Positions 8,895-17,374 of a DNA stretch of 64,000 bases are shown one piece after another. The position numbers and the translations under genes are program-made. A model generated the notes under the pieces. That model had not been told where the DNA came from. It saw nothing but the letters and a program-made list of their open reading frames with translations, and ran no database searches. The stretch spans positions 40,178 through 104,177 of the forward strand of contig NZ_CABVQK010000022.1 in assembly GCF_902499335.1 (NCBI RefSeq), written 5' to 3'. Source of the stretch: Burkholderia lata (GTDB lineage: Bacteria; Pseudomonadota; Gammaproteobacteria; Burkholderiales; Burkholderiaceae). Every line of letters starts with the position of its first letter. The stretch's first letter is position 1.

Positions 8895-9326
8895 TCAGCT
8901 CGCGTCGTCGAGCGTCGGGCCGTCCCAGCCGTCGAGGAATTTCGGCAGCGCGTCGACGACGTCGATCACGCGGTGCCGGTAGAACAGGTGCATCGTCGGC
9001 TGCAGGTCGCCGGGCAGCTGCCCGCCGTGCGCACGCGCGGCCAGGCTGTTCGGCACGACGCGCATGCCGAGCCGGTTGGTGCCGAACACGATCTCGCCGC
9101 ACGACGCGCAGTACGTGCGCGACATCGACTTCGCCGGATGCGGGAACGTCGCGCTGGCGCCTTCGACGGCAACCTGCTCGGGCGGCCACGCGGTCGCCGA
9201 CAGCACCGGCGTGCCGTAGAAATCGCGGCAGGTCGCGCAATGGCAGTTCGCGCGCGCGGCCGGCTCGCCGCGCAGCGTCACGGTGACGGTTCCGCACAGG
9301 CAACTCGCGGAATGCGTTCGGATCAT
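8895..9326 (-). CDS. GFA/CENP-V family zinc protein
   Basis: Small cytoplasmic protein of 143 residues in the family named after glutathione-dependent formaldehyde-activating enzyme. The zinc-binding pattern is complete: CLC (Cys9, Cys11), CHCATC (Cys28, Cys30, Cys33) and CASC (Cys73, Cys76). Members bind glutathione adducts or have no known substrate, so formaldehyde metabolism should not be assumed. The start at MIRTHSAS is preceded by GAGGAGA at good spacing; 29 further in-frame codons upstream lack a site. It is followed by an AT-rich intergenic stretch and preceded by the 3' end of a porin gene. Confidence 0.8.
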   Translation of the reverse strand: MIRTHSASCLCGTVTVTLRGEPAARANCHCATCRDFYGTPVLSATAWPPEQVAVEGASATFPHPAKSMSRTYCASCGEIVFGTNRLGMRVVPNSLAARAHGGQLPGDLQPTMHLFYRHRVIDVVDALPKFLDGWDGPTLDDAS

Positions 9327-9426
9327 GTCGTCTCCTCGAAGAAAGGAGGCGACAGTATAGGAGCATGCGGGCAACGCTGCCGGCATCGGCTGCCGGCAAC
9401 GTTGCGGCCGCAACGATCGCGATGCG

Positions 9427-10620
9427 TCAGAACTTCTGGCGCAGGCCGAGGCTGACGATGGCCTGCGAGCGCGAATCGGACGAGTGGCCGTTCGCCTTGT
9501 CCGAGACGGACGCGGTCGCGGCCACCGGCCGGCCCAGCGCGTCGAGCGTCATGCCCGATGCATGCTGGTACGCGCCGAGCAGGTACACGCTGGTGCGCTT
9601 CGACAGGTCGTAGACGGCGCCGAGCGTGACGTTGTGATACTGCGCGCGGTCGTCCACGCCGTCGACATCGCTGCCGCGCGTGTAGCTGTAGCCCGCGAAC
9701 AGTTGCGTCTGCGGGCGCACGTTCCAGCGCGTGAACACACCCGCGACATTGAACGTCGCGTGGCCCGCGAACAGCGACTGGCCGCCGCTGCGGTACTGCA
9801 CGTTGCTGTAGTTCACGCCGACGACGGCCGGGCCGAAGTCGTAGGTCGCGCCGGTCGCGATGATCTGCTGCGATTGCGCGCTCGCGTAGCCTTCGTTGAT
9901 CGACGAGTTGAACAGCCCGTCGTCGGTGCTCTGCCACTTGCCCGCCGTCGGGTCGGTCGCCCCCGTCTTGCTGTTGTCCGACCGCTCGTAGCCGACGCCG
10001 ACACGCAGCGGGCCCGCTGCGTACGCCGCGCCGACGCTCCACGTGTTGCGCTGCTTCATGCTGCCCGGCTGGCTGCCGAAGCCGTACAGCGCGCCGAACG
10101 TGAAGCCCGAGTAGTTGGCGCTCGTGTACTTGATCGAGCTGTCGACGCGCGCGGTCTGGTCGAGGTCGTCGATGTCGCCCGGGTGCGCGCCGAAGCCGCC
10201 GATGTACGACGACGGGCCGACCGGGCTCACGAAGTCGTCGAGTGACGTGTACTGGCGGCCGAGCGTGACCGTGCCGTAGCGGTCGCTGCCGAGGCCGACG
10301 AACGCCTGGCGGCCGAACTGGCGGCCACCCTGCCCCGACGTGCCGTTCGTGATGTCGAAGCCGTTCTCGAGGACGAACAGCGCGCGCATCCCGCCGCCGA
10401 GATCCTCGGAACCCTTGATGCCCCAGCGGCTGCCGGACAGGTTGCCGGTGGTGAGCCCGACGTTCGAATGGCCGGTGTACGCGCCCGCGGAGCCGACCCG
10501 CTCGTTGCTGCGATAGGTCACGCCCGCATCGACGATGCCGTACAGCGTGACGGAGCTTTGCGCGGCGGCGATGCCCGCGAGCGAGAGCAGCAGCGGCGCT
10601 GCGATCAGTTGCTTGTTCAT
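9427..10620 (-). CDS. Gram-negative porin, Burkholderia OmpC-like
   Basis: Outer-membrane trimeric porin of 397 residues giving diffusion of small hydrophilic solutes. The signal peptide MNKQLIAAPLLLSLAGIAAA is cleaved before QSSVTLYG, the standard start of mature beta-proteobacterial porins. The motifs GSRWGIKGSEDLGGGMRALF and FGRQAFVGLGSDRYGTVTLGRQY and the C-terminal Phe (GLRQKF), required for outer-membrane assembly, are all present. It is monocistronic, and two adjacent palindromes lie about 150-160 bp upstream of the start. Its solute preference cannot be read from sequence. Confidence 0.9.
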   Translation of the reverse strand: MNKQLIAAPLLLSLAGIAAAQSSVTLYGIVDAGVTYRSNERVGSAGAYTGHSNVGLTTGNLSGSRWGIKGSEDLGGGMRALFVLENGFDITNGTSGQGGRQFGRQAFVGLGSDRYGTVTLGRQYTSLDDFVSPVGPSSYIGGFGAHPGDIDDLDQTARVDSSIKYTSANYSGFTFGALYGFGSQPGSMKQRNTWSVGAAYAAGPLRVGVGYERSDNSKTGATDPTAGKWQSTDDGLFNSSINEGYASAQSQQIIATGATYDFGPAVVGVNYSNVQYRSGGQSLFAGHATFNVAGVFTRWNVRPQTQLFAGYSYTRGSDVDGVDDRAQYHNVTLGAVYDLSKRTSVYLLGAYQHASGMTLDALGRPVAATASVSDKANGHSSDSRSQAIVSLGLRQKF

Positions 10621-10924
10621 GATTGTCGTGTCTCCGGGCGTTGAACCCGTTGTTCTGGCTGTCAGTTGCGAGTAGCGCGCGGGCGGCGAGATCCGCCGGC
10701 GGTGCGAGGCCGGCAGCGTCCGCGCGCGACGACGCGGCGGGCATGCCCACTGCGGCCGCCATGGTAGTTGGAACCGGTTCCTTTCGAAAGCGGAATAATG
10801 AAAACAGTTTCTTGCCAAAATCGAGATAGTCGACCGGGCGGCCGTGTGCGCGGCGCGCCGCACCTGTACAGCGTGGGCCGGCGCAGCCGATAATCGAACG
10901 CCGCCGTCCATCGGGAGTGCCTTC
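10621..10924. other. Divergent control region between porin and LysE genes
   Basis: This 304-bp gap must hold both outward promoters. The visible structure is the pair of palindromes at 10770-10790, followed by an AT-rich stretch at 10791-10830. I see no reading frame worth calling. Confidence 0.5.
10770..10790. promoter_or_regulatory. Abutting palindromes upstream of the porin
   Basis: GGAACCGGTTCC (10770-10781) is a perfect 12-bp palindrome whose core, AACCGGTT, resembles operators of LacI-family regulators. CTTTCGAAAG (10781-10790) is a perfect 10-bp palindrome sharing the C at 10781. No LacI-type gene is present in the window, so the cognate regulator is unknown. Confidence 0.4.
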
Positions 10925-11557
10925 ATGCATGAAACGACCCTGCTGATCTTTGCCGCCGTCGCCTTCGTCGGCATCGCGACACCCGGCCCGACCGTGCTGC
11001 TCGCGCTGACCAACGGCTCGCGCTACGGCGTGCGCCGCGCGGCCTACGGCTTCGCGGGCGCGATGCTGTCCGATTTCGTGCTGATCGTCGCGGTCGCACT
11101 CGGCCTCGGCGCGCTGCTGATGGCGTCGGCGTTCTGGTTCTCGGTGGTGAAGTGGCTCGGCGCCGCGTATCTCGCATACGTGGGCATCCGGCTGCTGATG
11201 TCGAAGGGGTCGCTCGATGTCGCCGTCGCGCACGATGGCGCGGCATCCGGGCGCAACGCGTCGATCTTCGCGAAGAGTTTCCTCACGGCGGTGACGAACC
11301 CGAAGGGCTATCTGTTCTTCTCTGCGTTCCTGCCGCAGTTTCTCGATCCGTCCGCGCCGCTCGCGCCGCAATACGTCGCGCTCGCGGTCACGTTCGCGCT
11401 GCTCGACGGTGCCGTGATGTTCGGCTACGCACTGCTCGGCGCACGTGCGGTGCGGCTGCTGAAGCGCGCGGGGGCGCTGTGGCTCGAGCGCACATGCGGC
11501 GCGATGCTGCTCGCGCTCGCCGGGTCGCTGGCGCTGTACCGGCGTCATGCGGCGTAG
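10925..11557 (+). CDS. LysE/RhtB family amino-acid exporter
   Basis: Inner-membrane exporter of 210 residues with about six helices. The N-terminal signature GIATPGPTVLLALTNGSRYG is typical of LysE/RhtB proteins, which export amino acids such as lysine, homoserine or threonine by proton exchange. The central SFLTAVTNPKGYLFFSAFLPQF motif is also characteristic. The stop lies 6 bp before a GNAT acetyltransferase, so the two are probably cotranscribed. The substrate is not predictable. A second family member lies at 52134-52760. Confidence 0.85.
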   Translation: MHETTLLIFAAVAFVGIATPGPTVLLALTNGSRYGVRRAAYGFAGAMLSDFVLIVAVALGLGALLMASAFWFSVVKWLGAAYLAYVGIRLLMSKGSLDVAVAHDGAASGRNASIFAKSFLTAVTNPKGYLFFSAFLPQFLDPSAPLAPQYVALAVTFALLDGAVMFGYALLGARAVRLLKRAGALWLERTCGAMLLALAGSLALYRRHAA

Positions 11558-11563
11558 GGGCGG

Positions 11564-12106
11564 ATGCCGATGAAAATCGCTGCGCCGCCCCGCTCCGGCT
11601 TTCCCGGCCTGTCGCTCCGCCAGCTCGAACGCGCCGACCTCGACGCGTGGTACGCGTACCTGTCGAACCCCGACGTCTTCCGCCATACGAGCTGGAACCT
11701 GCGCTCGCCCGACGATCTGCTGCCGCTGTTCGACGCCATCGAATCGACGGACCCCGATTCGATCCGGCGTCTCGCCGTGATCGACGACGCATCGGGCGCG
11801 CTCGCCGGGACGATCGGCCTGCATACCGTGTCCACCGTGAACCGCTCGGCGGAGATCGCGTACGATCTCGCGCCGTCGCACTGGGGGCGTGGAATCGCGA
11901 GCACGCTGTGCGAGGCCGTCACCGCATGGGCATTCGCGGACGGCGGCTTCATGCGCATGCAGGCCGTCGTGCTGACCAGCAACGCAGGCTCCGCGCACGT
12001 GCTGCAGAAGTGCGGCTACCGTTACGAAGGGCTGTTACGCGCATACAGGATGGTGCGCGGCACGCCGGGCGATTTCGCGATGTACGCGCGCCTCGCGACC
12101 GACTGA
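11564..12106 (+). CDS. GNAT family N-acetyltransferase (RimJ/RimL-like)
   Basis: Cytoplasmic acetyltransferase of 180 residues that would transfer acetyl from acetyl-CoA to an amine. The acetyl-CoA loop is visible as HWGRGIASTLCEAV near residues 106-119, and SNAGSAHVLQKCGYRYEG is the C-terminal Asn-x-x-S motif typical of the RimJ/RimL branch. The start is either MPMKIA (used here) or the Met two codons later. It follows the LysE exporter by 6 bp, as if modification and efflux of one small amine or amino acid were linked; that link is inference. Confidence 0.8.
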   Translation: MPMKIAAPPRSGFPGLSLRQLERADLDAWYAYLSNPDVFRHTSWNLRSPDDLLPLFDAIESTDPDSIRRLAVIDDASGALAGTIGLHTVSTVNRSAEIAYDLAPSHWGRGIASTLCEAVTAWAFADGGFMRMQAVVLTSNAGSAHVLQKCGYRYEGLLRAYRMVRGTPGDFAMYARLATD

Positions 12107-12217
12107 CGCGCAACCCGCGGCTTCGCGTCGGACCGCTCACGGCTTCGCGCGCGCATGCCATTGGACGGCCTGTGCCGAATTGGCGACAATCGCCGTTCCC
12201 TTCCCCGACGATCCGCC

Positions 12218-12952
12218 ATGAAAATCGCCGCGCTGTCCGACATCCACGGCAACCTCGCCGCGCTCGACGCGGTGCTCGACGACGTCCGCCGCCGCGGCGC
12301 CGACGTGATCGTCAATCTCGGCGACATCCTGTCGGGCGCGCTCCATCCGGCCGAAACGGCCGACCGCCTGATCGCGCTCGACCTGCCGACCATCAAGGGC
12401 AATCACGAACGGCAACTGCTCACCGGCGATCGCGAGTCGATGCGGCTGTCGGATCGCTGGGCGCACGACACGCTGCGCGCCGATCATCTCGAATGGATCG
12501 CCGCGCTGCCCGAACGCATGACGCTCGGCAACGACGTGCTGATGGTGCACGGCACGCCCGACAGCGACCTCGTCTATTTCCTCGAGACGGTGACGCCCGA
12601 CGGCTGCCGCGCGGCTACGCCCGATGAAGTCGCGCGGCGGGCGGGCGACGAACCGGCATCGCTGATCCTGTGCGGCCACACGCACATTCCGCGCACGGCG
12701 AAACTCGACGACGGCCGGCTGATCGTCAACCCGGGCAGCGTCGGGCTGCAGGCGTATGCGGACGACCTGCCGCATCCTCACCGCATCGAGACGGGGTCGC
12801 CGCATGCGCGCTACGCGATGGTGTCGCGCACGGCGGCCGGCTGGAACGTCGAATTCCATGCGGTCGAATACGACTGGCACACGGCGGCCGCCACCGCGGC
12901 ATCGCGCGGACGCGACGACTGGACCGTCGCGCTGCGTACCGGCCGGTGCTGA
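12218..12952 (+). CDS. Metallophosphoesterase (YfcE/MJ0936-like)
   Basis: Calcineurin-fold phosphodiesterase of 244 residues. The dimetal site is complete: SDIHGN (Asp8, His10), NLGDI (Asp36), GNHE (Asn62, His63), a later HGTP and LCGHTHIPR. Family members hydrolyse phosphodiesters such as cyclic nucleotides, but the natural substrate is mostly unknown. The start ATG gives the motif-bearing N-terminus MKIAALSDIHGN immediately, so there is no signal peptide and the protein is cytoplasmic. It is followed 52 bp later by an alpha/beta hydrolase in the same direction. Confidence 0.85.
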   Translation: MKIAALSDIHGNLAALDAVLDDVRRRGADVIVNLGDILSGALHPAETADRLIALDLPTIKGNHERQLLTGDRESMRLSDRWAHDTLRADHLEWIAALPERMTLGNDVLMVHGTPDSDLVYFLETVTPDGCRAATPDEVARRAGDEPASLILCGHTHIPRTAKLDDGRLIVNPGSVGLQAYADDLPHPHRIETGSPHARYAMVSRTAAGWNVEFHAVEYDWHTAAATAASRGRDDWTVALRTGRC

Positions 12953-13004
12953 TGCGCCTGGCCCCCCTTCCGCTTCACTTCATTCACCGGAAAACCGCAC
13001 CGCC

Positions 13005-13616
13005 ATGCCCGTTCCGTCGCAACTGCTCTTCCTGCCCGGCGCATCGGGCAGCACCGCCTTCTGGCAACCGCTGGCCAATCTGCTGACCCATCCGGCCGAG
13101 CGCCGGATCGTCGGCTATCCGGGCTTCGGCGACACGCCGCGCGATCCGGCCGTCGACGATTTCGACAGCCTCGTGCGTCATGTGCTGGAAACGATCGACC
13201 GGCCGACCGCCGTGATCGCCCAATCGATGGGCGGCGTGATCGCGATGCGCGCGGCGCTCGACAAGCCCGAACTGATCACGCACCTCGTGCTGACGGTCAC
13301 GTCCGGCGGACTCGACATGGCAGGGCTCGGCGCGCAGGACTGGCGCACCGGTTTCGCGGAAGCCAATCCGCAGCTTCCCGACTGGTTCCTGACGTTCCGA
13401 GCGGACCTGTCGCGGGAAATCGGCCGCATCGCGCAGCCGACACTGCTGCTGTGGGGCGACGACGATCCGATCAGCCCCCTCGCGGCCGGCCAGCGCCTGC
13501 TCGAACGGTTGCCCGACGCCCGGCTGCATATCCTGCACGGCGGCCGGCACGATCTTGCTGCCGTGCATGCGCAGACGCTCGCACCGCTCGTCGATGCGCA
13601 TCTGCGGCGCGCGTGA
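13005..13616 (+). CDS. Alpha/beta-fold hydrolase
   Basis: Small serine hydrolase of 203 residues. The nucleophile elbow is AQSMGG with Ser74, the acid is probably in WGDDDPIS, and the base is the His of GGRHDLAAVH near the C-terminus. An oxyanion-hole strand LFLPGASGS is at residues 8-16. The protein is shorter than typical 260-300-residue members because the cap domain is reduced to a short insert after the nucleophile helix. Esterase or lipase-like activity is likely, with unknown substrate. It is convergent with a sensor kinase gene. Confidence 0.8.
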   Translation: MPVPSQLLFLPGASGSTAFWQPLANLLTHPAERRIVGYPGFGDTPRDPAVDDFDSLVRHVLETIDRPTAVIAQSMGGVIAMRAALDKPELITHLVLTVTSGGLDMAGLGAQDWRTGFAEANPQLPDWFLTFRADLSREIGRIAQPTLLLWGDDDPISPLAAGQRLLERLPDARLHILHGGRHDLAAVHAQTLAPLVDAHLRRA

Positions 13617-13651
13617 CGTCGCGCGCTTCGACTTCGACTTCGACGTCGGTT

Positions 13652-13676
13652 CGGTTTCGACACAAACCCGAAACCG
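13652..13676. terminator. Hairpin between convergent hydrolase and kinase genes
   Basis: CGGTTTCG (13652-13659) pairs with CGAAACCG (13669-13676) across a 9-nt loop in the 72-bp gap. There is no run of T, so termination is only suggested by position. Confidence 0.35.
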
Positions 13677-13688
13677 CGCCGCATCACA

Positions 13689-15011
13689 TCACCCCGCATT
13701 CTTCAGCGTGAGCCGCGCCTCCAGCCCGCCGCCGTCCGCCCGGTTGCTCAGCGTGAGCGTGCCGCCCATCGCGAGCGCGAGTTGCCGCGCGATCGCCAGG
13801 CCGAGCCCCGTGCCGCCCGTCTCGCGGTTGCGCGACGTCTCCACGCGCCGGAACGGTTCGAACACCGCGTCGAGCTGATCGTCCGGAATGCCGGGCCCGC
13901 GGTCGAGCACGGCGATCACCGCGCCGCCGTCCGGCGCGGCGTGCACGTCGATCTCGGCCGCGCCCGCGAACTTCAGCGCGTTGTCGACGAGGTTGCCGAC
14001 GATGCGGCGCAGCGCCTTCGGCCGCGTGACGAGCGCGAGCGGCGCGCGGCTATGCAGCGCGACGTCCTGCCCCGCATCCGTGTAGTCGCACACGATGCTG
14101 TCGAGCAGCGCATCGAGATCGATGCGGCGCGCGGCCTCCTCGGTGCCGTGCAGCGTCCGTGCGTAAGCCACCCCCTCCTTCACCAGATGCTCCATCTCGA
14201 GCAGGTCCTGGCGCAGCTTCGCGCCCTGCGCGTCGTCGTCCATCATGTCGGCGCGCAAGCGCATCCGCGTGATCGGCGTCTGCAGGTCGTGCGAGATCGA
14301 CGCGAGGATCTGCATGCGCTCGGCCATGTACTGCGCGATGCGATCCTGCATCGCGTTGAACGCCCGGGCGGCGCGCGCGACTTCGGACGGCCCGCCCTCG
14401 TTCAGCCGCTCGCCCTTCAGGTCGGGGCCGAGCGCATCGGCGGCCTGCGCGAGCTGCTTGAGCGGCCGCGTCGCGAGCCGCACCGCGAGCCAGCAGCACG
14501 CGGCCAGCACCGCGAGCTGCAGCACCAGCACGACCGGCAGCCAGCCCGACAGCGGCACCGTCGACATCGGATGGATGTCGATCGTCAGCGGCGACCCGTC
14601 GGTCAGGCGCAGGTGCACCTGCAGATGTTCGCGGTCGCCGGGAATCGCGTTCGCGGTCAGCGGGTAGTCTCCGCCGATGCCGTCCGAGATCGACCGCTCG
14701 ACGCGCGCCGACAGCCGCGCTTCCGGCGGCGTGCCGGTCTCGCCGGGCCCGAGGATGAACGCATAGCTGCGCCGCGCGAGGCGCGGCAGCCACGCGGCGC
14801 GCTCGGCCGGCGGCAGGTGGTCGAGCAGCGCGACCGAGCTCGCGACCTCACGCTCGATGTAGCCCATCATCAGGTTGGTGGTCGCCTGGTCGCGCTCGGT
14901 CACGGTGAGCCAGAACGACAGCGTCTGCGCGAGCGCGAGGCCCACGCACAGGATCAGCGCGAGCCGCGCGAACAGCGAGCGCGGCCAGTGCCACGGCATG
15001 CGCGCGCTCAT
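13689..15011 (-). CDS. HAMP-domain sensor histidine kinase (EnvZ-like)
   Basis: Inner-membrane sensor kinase of 440 residues. There are two membrane helices (about 11-36 and 157-178) bracketing a 120-residue periplasmic sensor region, a HAMP domain (about 178-230), a phospho-acceptor site SHDLQTPITRMRLR with His241, and an ATPase domain with NLVDNALKFA, DRGPGIP and GTGLGLAIA. The ATG overlaps the response regulator's stop (ATGA), so the pair is translationally coupled. The signal is unknown; the exported thioredoxin transcribed divergently from the pair is one plausible target, suggesting an envelope or redox cue. Confidence 0.9.
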   Translation of the reverse strand: MSARMPWHWPRSLFARLALILCVGLALAQTLSFWLTVTERDQATTNLMMGYIEREVASSVALLDHLPPAERAAWLPRLARRSYAFILGPGETGTPPEARLSARVERSISDGIGGDYPLTANAIPGDREHLQVHLRLTDGSPLTIDIHPMSTVPLSGWLPVVLVLQLAVLAACCWLAVRLATRPLKQLAQAADALGPDLKGERLNEGGPSEVARAARAFNAMQDRIAQYMAERMQILASISHDLQTPITRMRLRADMMDDDAQGAKLRQDLLEMEHLVKEGVAYARTLHGTEEAARRIDLDALLDSIVCDYTDAGQDVALHSRAPLALVTRPKALRRIVGNLVDNALKFAGAAEIDVHAAPDGGAVIAVLDRGPGIPDDQLDAVFEPFRRVETSRNRETGGTGLGLAIARQLALAMGGTLTLSNRADGGGLEARLTLKNAG

Positions 15012-15748
15012 GGCGTACCGTCGACGGCGGTCACGGCCGACGAGAACACATAGCCCTCGTTGCGCAGCGTCTTGATGTAGCGCGGTTCGCGCGCACCGTC
15101 GCGCAGGCGCTGGCGCAGCCGGCTCACGAGCAGGTCGATCGACCGGTCGAACGGGTCGGACTGCCGCCCCTGCGTGAGATTGAGCAACTGGTCGCGCGTC
15201 AGCACGCGCTGCGGGTTGTCGAGAAACACGCGCAGCAGCCGGTATTCGGCGCCGCTCAGCGCGACCAGCGTGCCTTCGGCATCGAGCAGGTGGCGCCCGG
15301 TCGTGTCGAGCCGCCATTCACCGAACGCGAGCATCTCCGCTGTTTCCGTCACCTGCATGCCGGGCGGCAGCATGCGTGCACGGCGCAGCACCGAGCGGAT
15401 CCGCGCGAGCAGCTCGCGCACCGCGAACGGCTTGGCCAGGTAATCGTCGGCGCCCATCTCGAGGCCGATGATGCGGTCGGTTTCCTCGCCGCGCGCGGTC
15501 AGCATCAGCACGGGCACCGTCCGGAACTTGCCGGCGCGCAGGTCGCGGCACAGCGTGAGGCCGTCCTCGCCCGGCATCATCAGGTCGAGCACGATCAGGT
15601 CGGGCGCGCCGTCGTCCAGCACGTTGCGCATCTCGCGGCCGTTCGCGGCCAGCGAGACGCGCATGCCGTTCTTTTCCAGATAATCCGCGATCAGTTCGCG
15701 GATCGCGCGATCGTCGTCGACGATCAGCACGTGGTCGATCTTGTCCAT
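15008..15748 (-). CDS. OmpR-family response regulator
   Basis: Transcription factor of 246 residues. The receiver domain has the acidic pocket DDD (11-13), phospho-acceptor Asp55 in LIVLDLMMPG and Lys107 in YLAKPF. The C-terminal winged helix is typical of OmpR/PhoB proteins, ending in SRLRQRLRDGAREPRYIKTLRNEGYVF. It is first in the operon, upstream of its partner kinase. The divergent 227-bp region towards the thioredoxin gene contains a small inverted repeat that could be a binding site. Confidence 0.9.
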   Translation of the reverse strand: MDKIDHVLIVDDDRAIRELIADYLEKNGMRVSLAANGREMRNVLDDGAPDLIVLDLMMPGEDGLTLCRDLRAGKFRTVPVLMLTARGEETDRIIGLEMGADDYLAKPFAVRELLARIRSVLRRARMLPPGMQVTETAEMLAFGEWRLDTTGRHLLDAEGTLVALSGAEYRLLRVFLDNPQRVLTRDQLLNLTQGRQSDPFDRSIDLLVSRLRQRLRDGAREPRYIKTLRNEGYVFSSAVTAVDGTP

Positions 15749-15885
15749 GAGTCGTTGTCGGTGTCGAGGTATTCGGGCAGGCGATGTCCGCTTTTATACC
15801 GCACGGCGGGCATGCGTTTGTATCCCAATGTATCGCGCCGCCGTGACGACACACAACATTGCACACGCGTAGCTCGCCGGACACA

Positions 15886-15903
15886 TCGCAGATACGTCTG
15901 CGA
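15886..15903. promoter_or_regulatory. Inverted repeat in the regulator-thioredoxin gap
   Basis: TCGCAGA (15886-15892) and TCTGCGA (15897-15903) form a perfect 7-bp inverted repeat with a 4-nt centre. It is 73 bp upstream of the thioredoxin start. It may be an operator or a 5'-UTR hairpin; OmpR proteins usually prefer direct repeats, which lowers confidence. Confidence 0.25.
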
Positions 15904-15975
15904 CGCCTAATGGGGCCTGTCGAAACCCGTCCGGCCGCCGCCTGCGAGCAGCGGCCTCCCGCTCAGGAGAACGCC

Positions 15976-16557
15976 ATGCTGCCCCGACTCAAGATCGCCG
16001 CCCTCGTCTTCGCCCTTGCCGCCACGGCCGGGCTCGCCGCCTTCGCGGGCACCCGCGACGACGCGGGCATGCCGGCCTCGCAGGCCGGCACGGCGGCGCC
16101 CGATTTCACCGGCATCGACCGCTGGCACAACACCACGCCGCTGACGCTCGGCCAGTTGCGCGGCAAGGTCGTGCTCGTCGATTTCTGGACGTACTCGTGC
16201 ATCAACTGCATTCATACGATTCCGTACGTGAAGGAGTGGGACCGGAAGTATCGCGACCAGGGGCTCGTCGTGGTCGGCGTGCATACGCCCGAGTACCCGT
16301 TCGAGCGCGACGCGGGCAACGTCGCCGATGCGATCAAGCGCTTCGGCATCCGGTATCCGGTCGCGCAGGACAACCGCTACGACACGTGGCGTGCGTACGG
16401 CAACCAGTACTGGCCCGCGCTGTACCTGATCGACGCGAACGGGAAGGTCGTCTATACGCGCTATGGCGAAGGCGGGTACGACAAGACCGAGGCGGCGATT
16501 CGCCAAGCGCTCGCGCAGGCCGGTGAAGGCGCGAAGGGCACGACGCGCACGCAGTAA
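15976..16557 (+). CDS. Exported thioredoxin-fold protein (DipZ/TlpA-like)
   Basis: Periplasmic or membrane-anchored thioredoxin-like protein of 193 residues. Residues 6-25 form a hydrophobic signal or anchor. The active site is Cys75-Ile-Asn-Cys78 in WTYSCINCIHTIPYVKEWD, the form found in the thioredoxin domain of DipZ-type proteins. The WPALYLIDANGKVVYTRYGEGGYDKTE segment supplies the cis-Pro strand. The start follows CAGGAGA. Likely a thiol-disulfide reductase for envelope proteins. Its promoter faces that of a two-component system, and a 10-bp hairpin follows the stop. Confidence 0.85.
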   Translation: MLPRLKIAALVFALAATAGLAAFAGTRDDAGMPASQAGTAAPDFTGIDRWHNTTPLTLGQLRGKVVLVDFWTYSCINCIHTIPYVKEWDRKYRDQGLVVVGVHTPEYPFERDAGNVADAIKRFGIRYPVAQDNRYDTWRAYGNQYWPALYLIDANGKVVYTRYGEGGYDKTEAAIRQALAQAGEGAKGTTRTQ

Positions 16558-16564
16558 CGGGCCG

Positions 16565-16593
16565 GCGAGCGGGCATGGCGCTTGCCCGCTCGC
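16565..16593. terminator. Hairpin between convergent thioredoxin and PaiB-like genes
   Basis: GCGAGCGGGC (16565-16574) and GCCCGCTCGC (16584-16593) form a perfect 10-bp stem with a 9-nt loop. It is placed to serve both converging genes, although neither side has a clear T tract. Confidence 0.45.
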
Positions 16594-16612
16594 GCGTGCC
16601 TGCCGGGGGCGC

Positions 16613-17251
16613 TCACCCGCGCTTCGCGTCGGCCGCCTCGATCATCGCTTCCCCGATCGCGAGGTTGCCGTTCGCGACCAGCGCGTCGCCGGCGCCGCGG
16701 ATATCGGCCTCCGCCTTGTTCTGCCCGAGCTTGCGCTTGCCGACGAGCCGCGTGATCTCGATCTGCAGCCCGACGATCGACTGCAGCATCTCGTCGAGAT
16801 AATCCGCCGGCGCGTCGCCCATCTTCCACGGCACCGGCTGTGACGCCTCGTGCGTGCGCGTCAGCCGGGCGACCACGCCACGCACGAACTTCTCGTCGTC
16901 GCGCACCGTGATGCGGCCGTGCGCATGCACGACCACGTAGTTCCACGTCGGCACCTGCCGGTGCGCGACATGCTTGCTCGGATACCAGGTCGGCGAGATG
17001 TATGCGTCGCCCGCGCGGAAGATCACGAGCACCTCGTCGCCGTTCGCGACGTCCTGCCAGACCGGATTCGCCCGCGCGACGTGTGCATGCAGTTCGCCGA
17101 GCCCGCCATCGCTGGGCAGCAACTCGAACGGGATGTGGTTCGCGTCGAGCCCGCTGTTGCCGTGCGTGATCAGGCTGCCGAACGGATGCTGCACGATCAG
17201 CTCGCGCAGCGCGTCGGGGTTGGGTTCGTTGAAATCGGCGGGGACGTACAT
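16613..17251 (-). CDS. FMN-binding negative regulator, PaiB family
   Basis: Cytoplasmic flavin-reductase-fold protein of 212 residues. The start MYVPADFNEPNPDALRELI and the segments HIPFELLP, GELHAHVARANPVW and SPTWYPSKHVAHRQVPTWNY match PaiB proteins, known from Bacillus as negative regulators of sporulation and protease genes and related to split-barrel FMN proteins. I chose the Met at 17251 because the family begins there; 24 further codons upstream are Pro-rich with no ribosome site. It is transcribed divergently from a MocR regulator across a 123-bp region with a palindrome, a common arrangement for a MocR target. Confidence 0.85.
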   Translation of the reverse strand: MYVPADFNEPNPDALRELIVQHPFGSLITHGNSGLDANHIPFELLPSDGGLGELHAHVARANPVWQDVANGDEVLVIFRAGDAYISPTWYPSKHVAHRQVPTWNYVVVHAHGRITVRDDEKFVRGVVARLTRTHEASQPVPWKMGDAPADYLDEMLQSIVGLQIEITRLVGKRKLGQNKAEADIRGAGDALVANGNLAIGEAMIEAADAKRG

Positions 17252-17318
17252 GTCGGCTCCACGGTCATGCGGGGGTTGGAATGGATCAGGCGCTGGCCCG
17301 TCATGCGGCGATTGTGGC

Positions 17319-17352
17319 TCCAAACTGGTTTATGCTGTAGAGCCGGTTTGGA
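17319..17352. promoter_or_regulatory. Putative MocR operator in the divergent promoter
   Basis: TCCAAACTGGTT (17319-17330) and AGCCGGTTTGGA (17341-17352) form a 12-bp inverted repeat with two mismatches and a 10-bp spacer. A candidate -10 TATGCT (17331-17336) lies in the spacer. It ends 22 bp before the MocR start, as expected for a shared operator controlling both divergent genes. Confidence 0.5.
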
Positions 17353-17374
17353 ACAATTTCAGCAGACCAGAATC

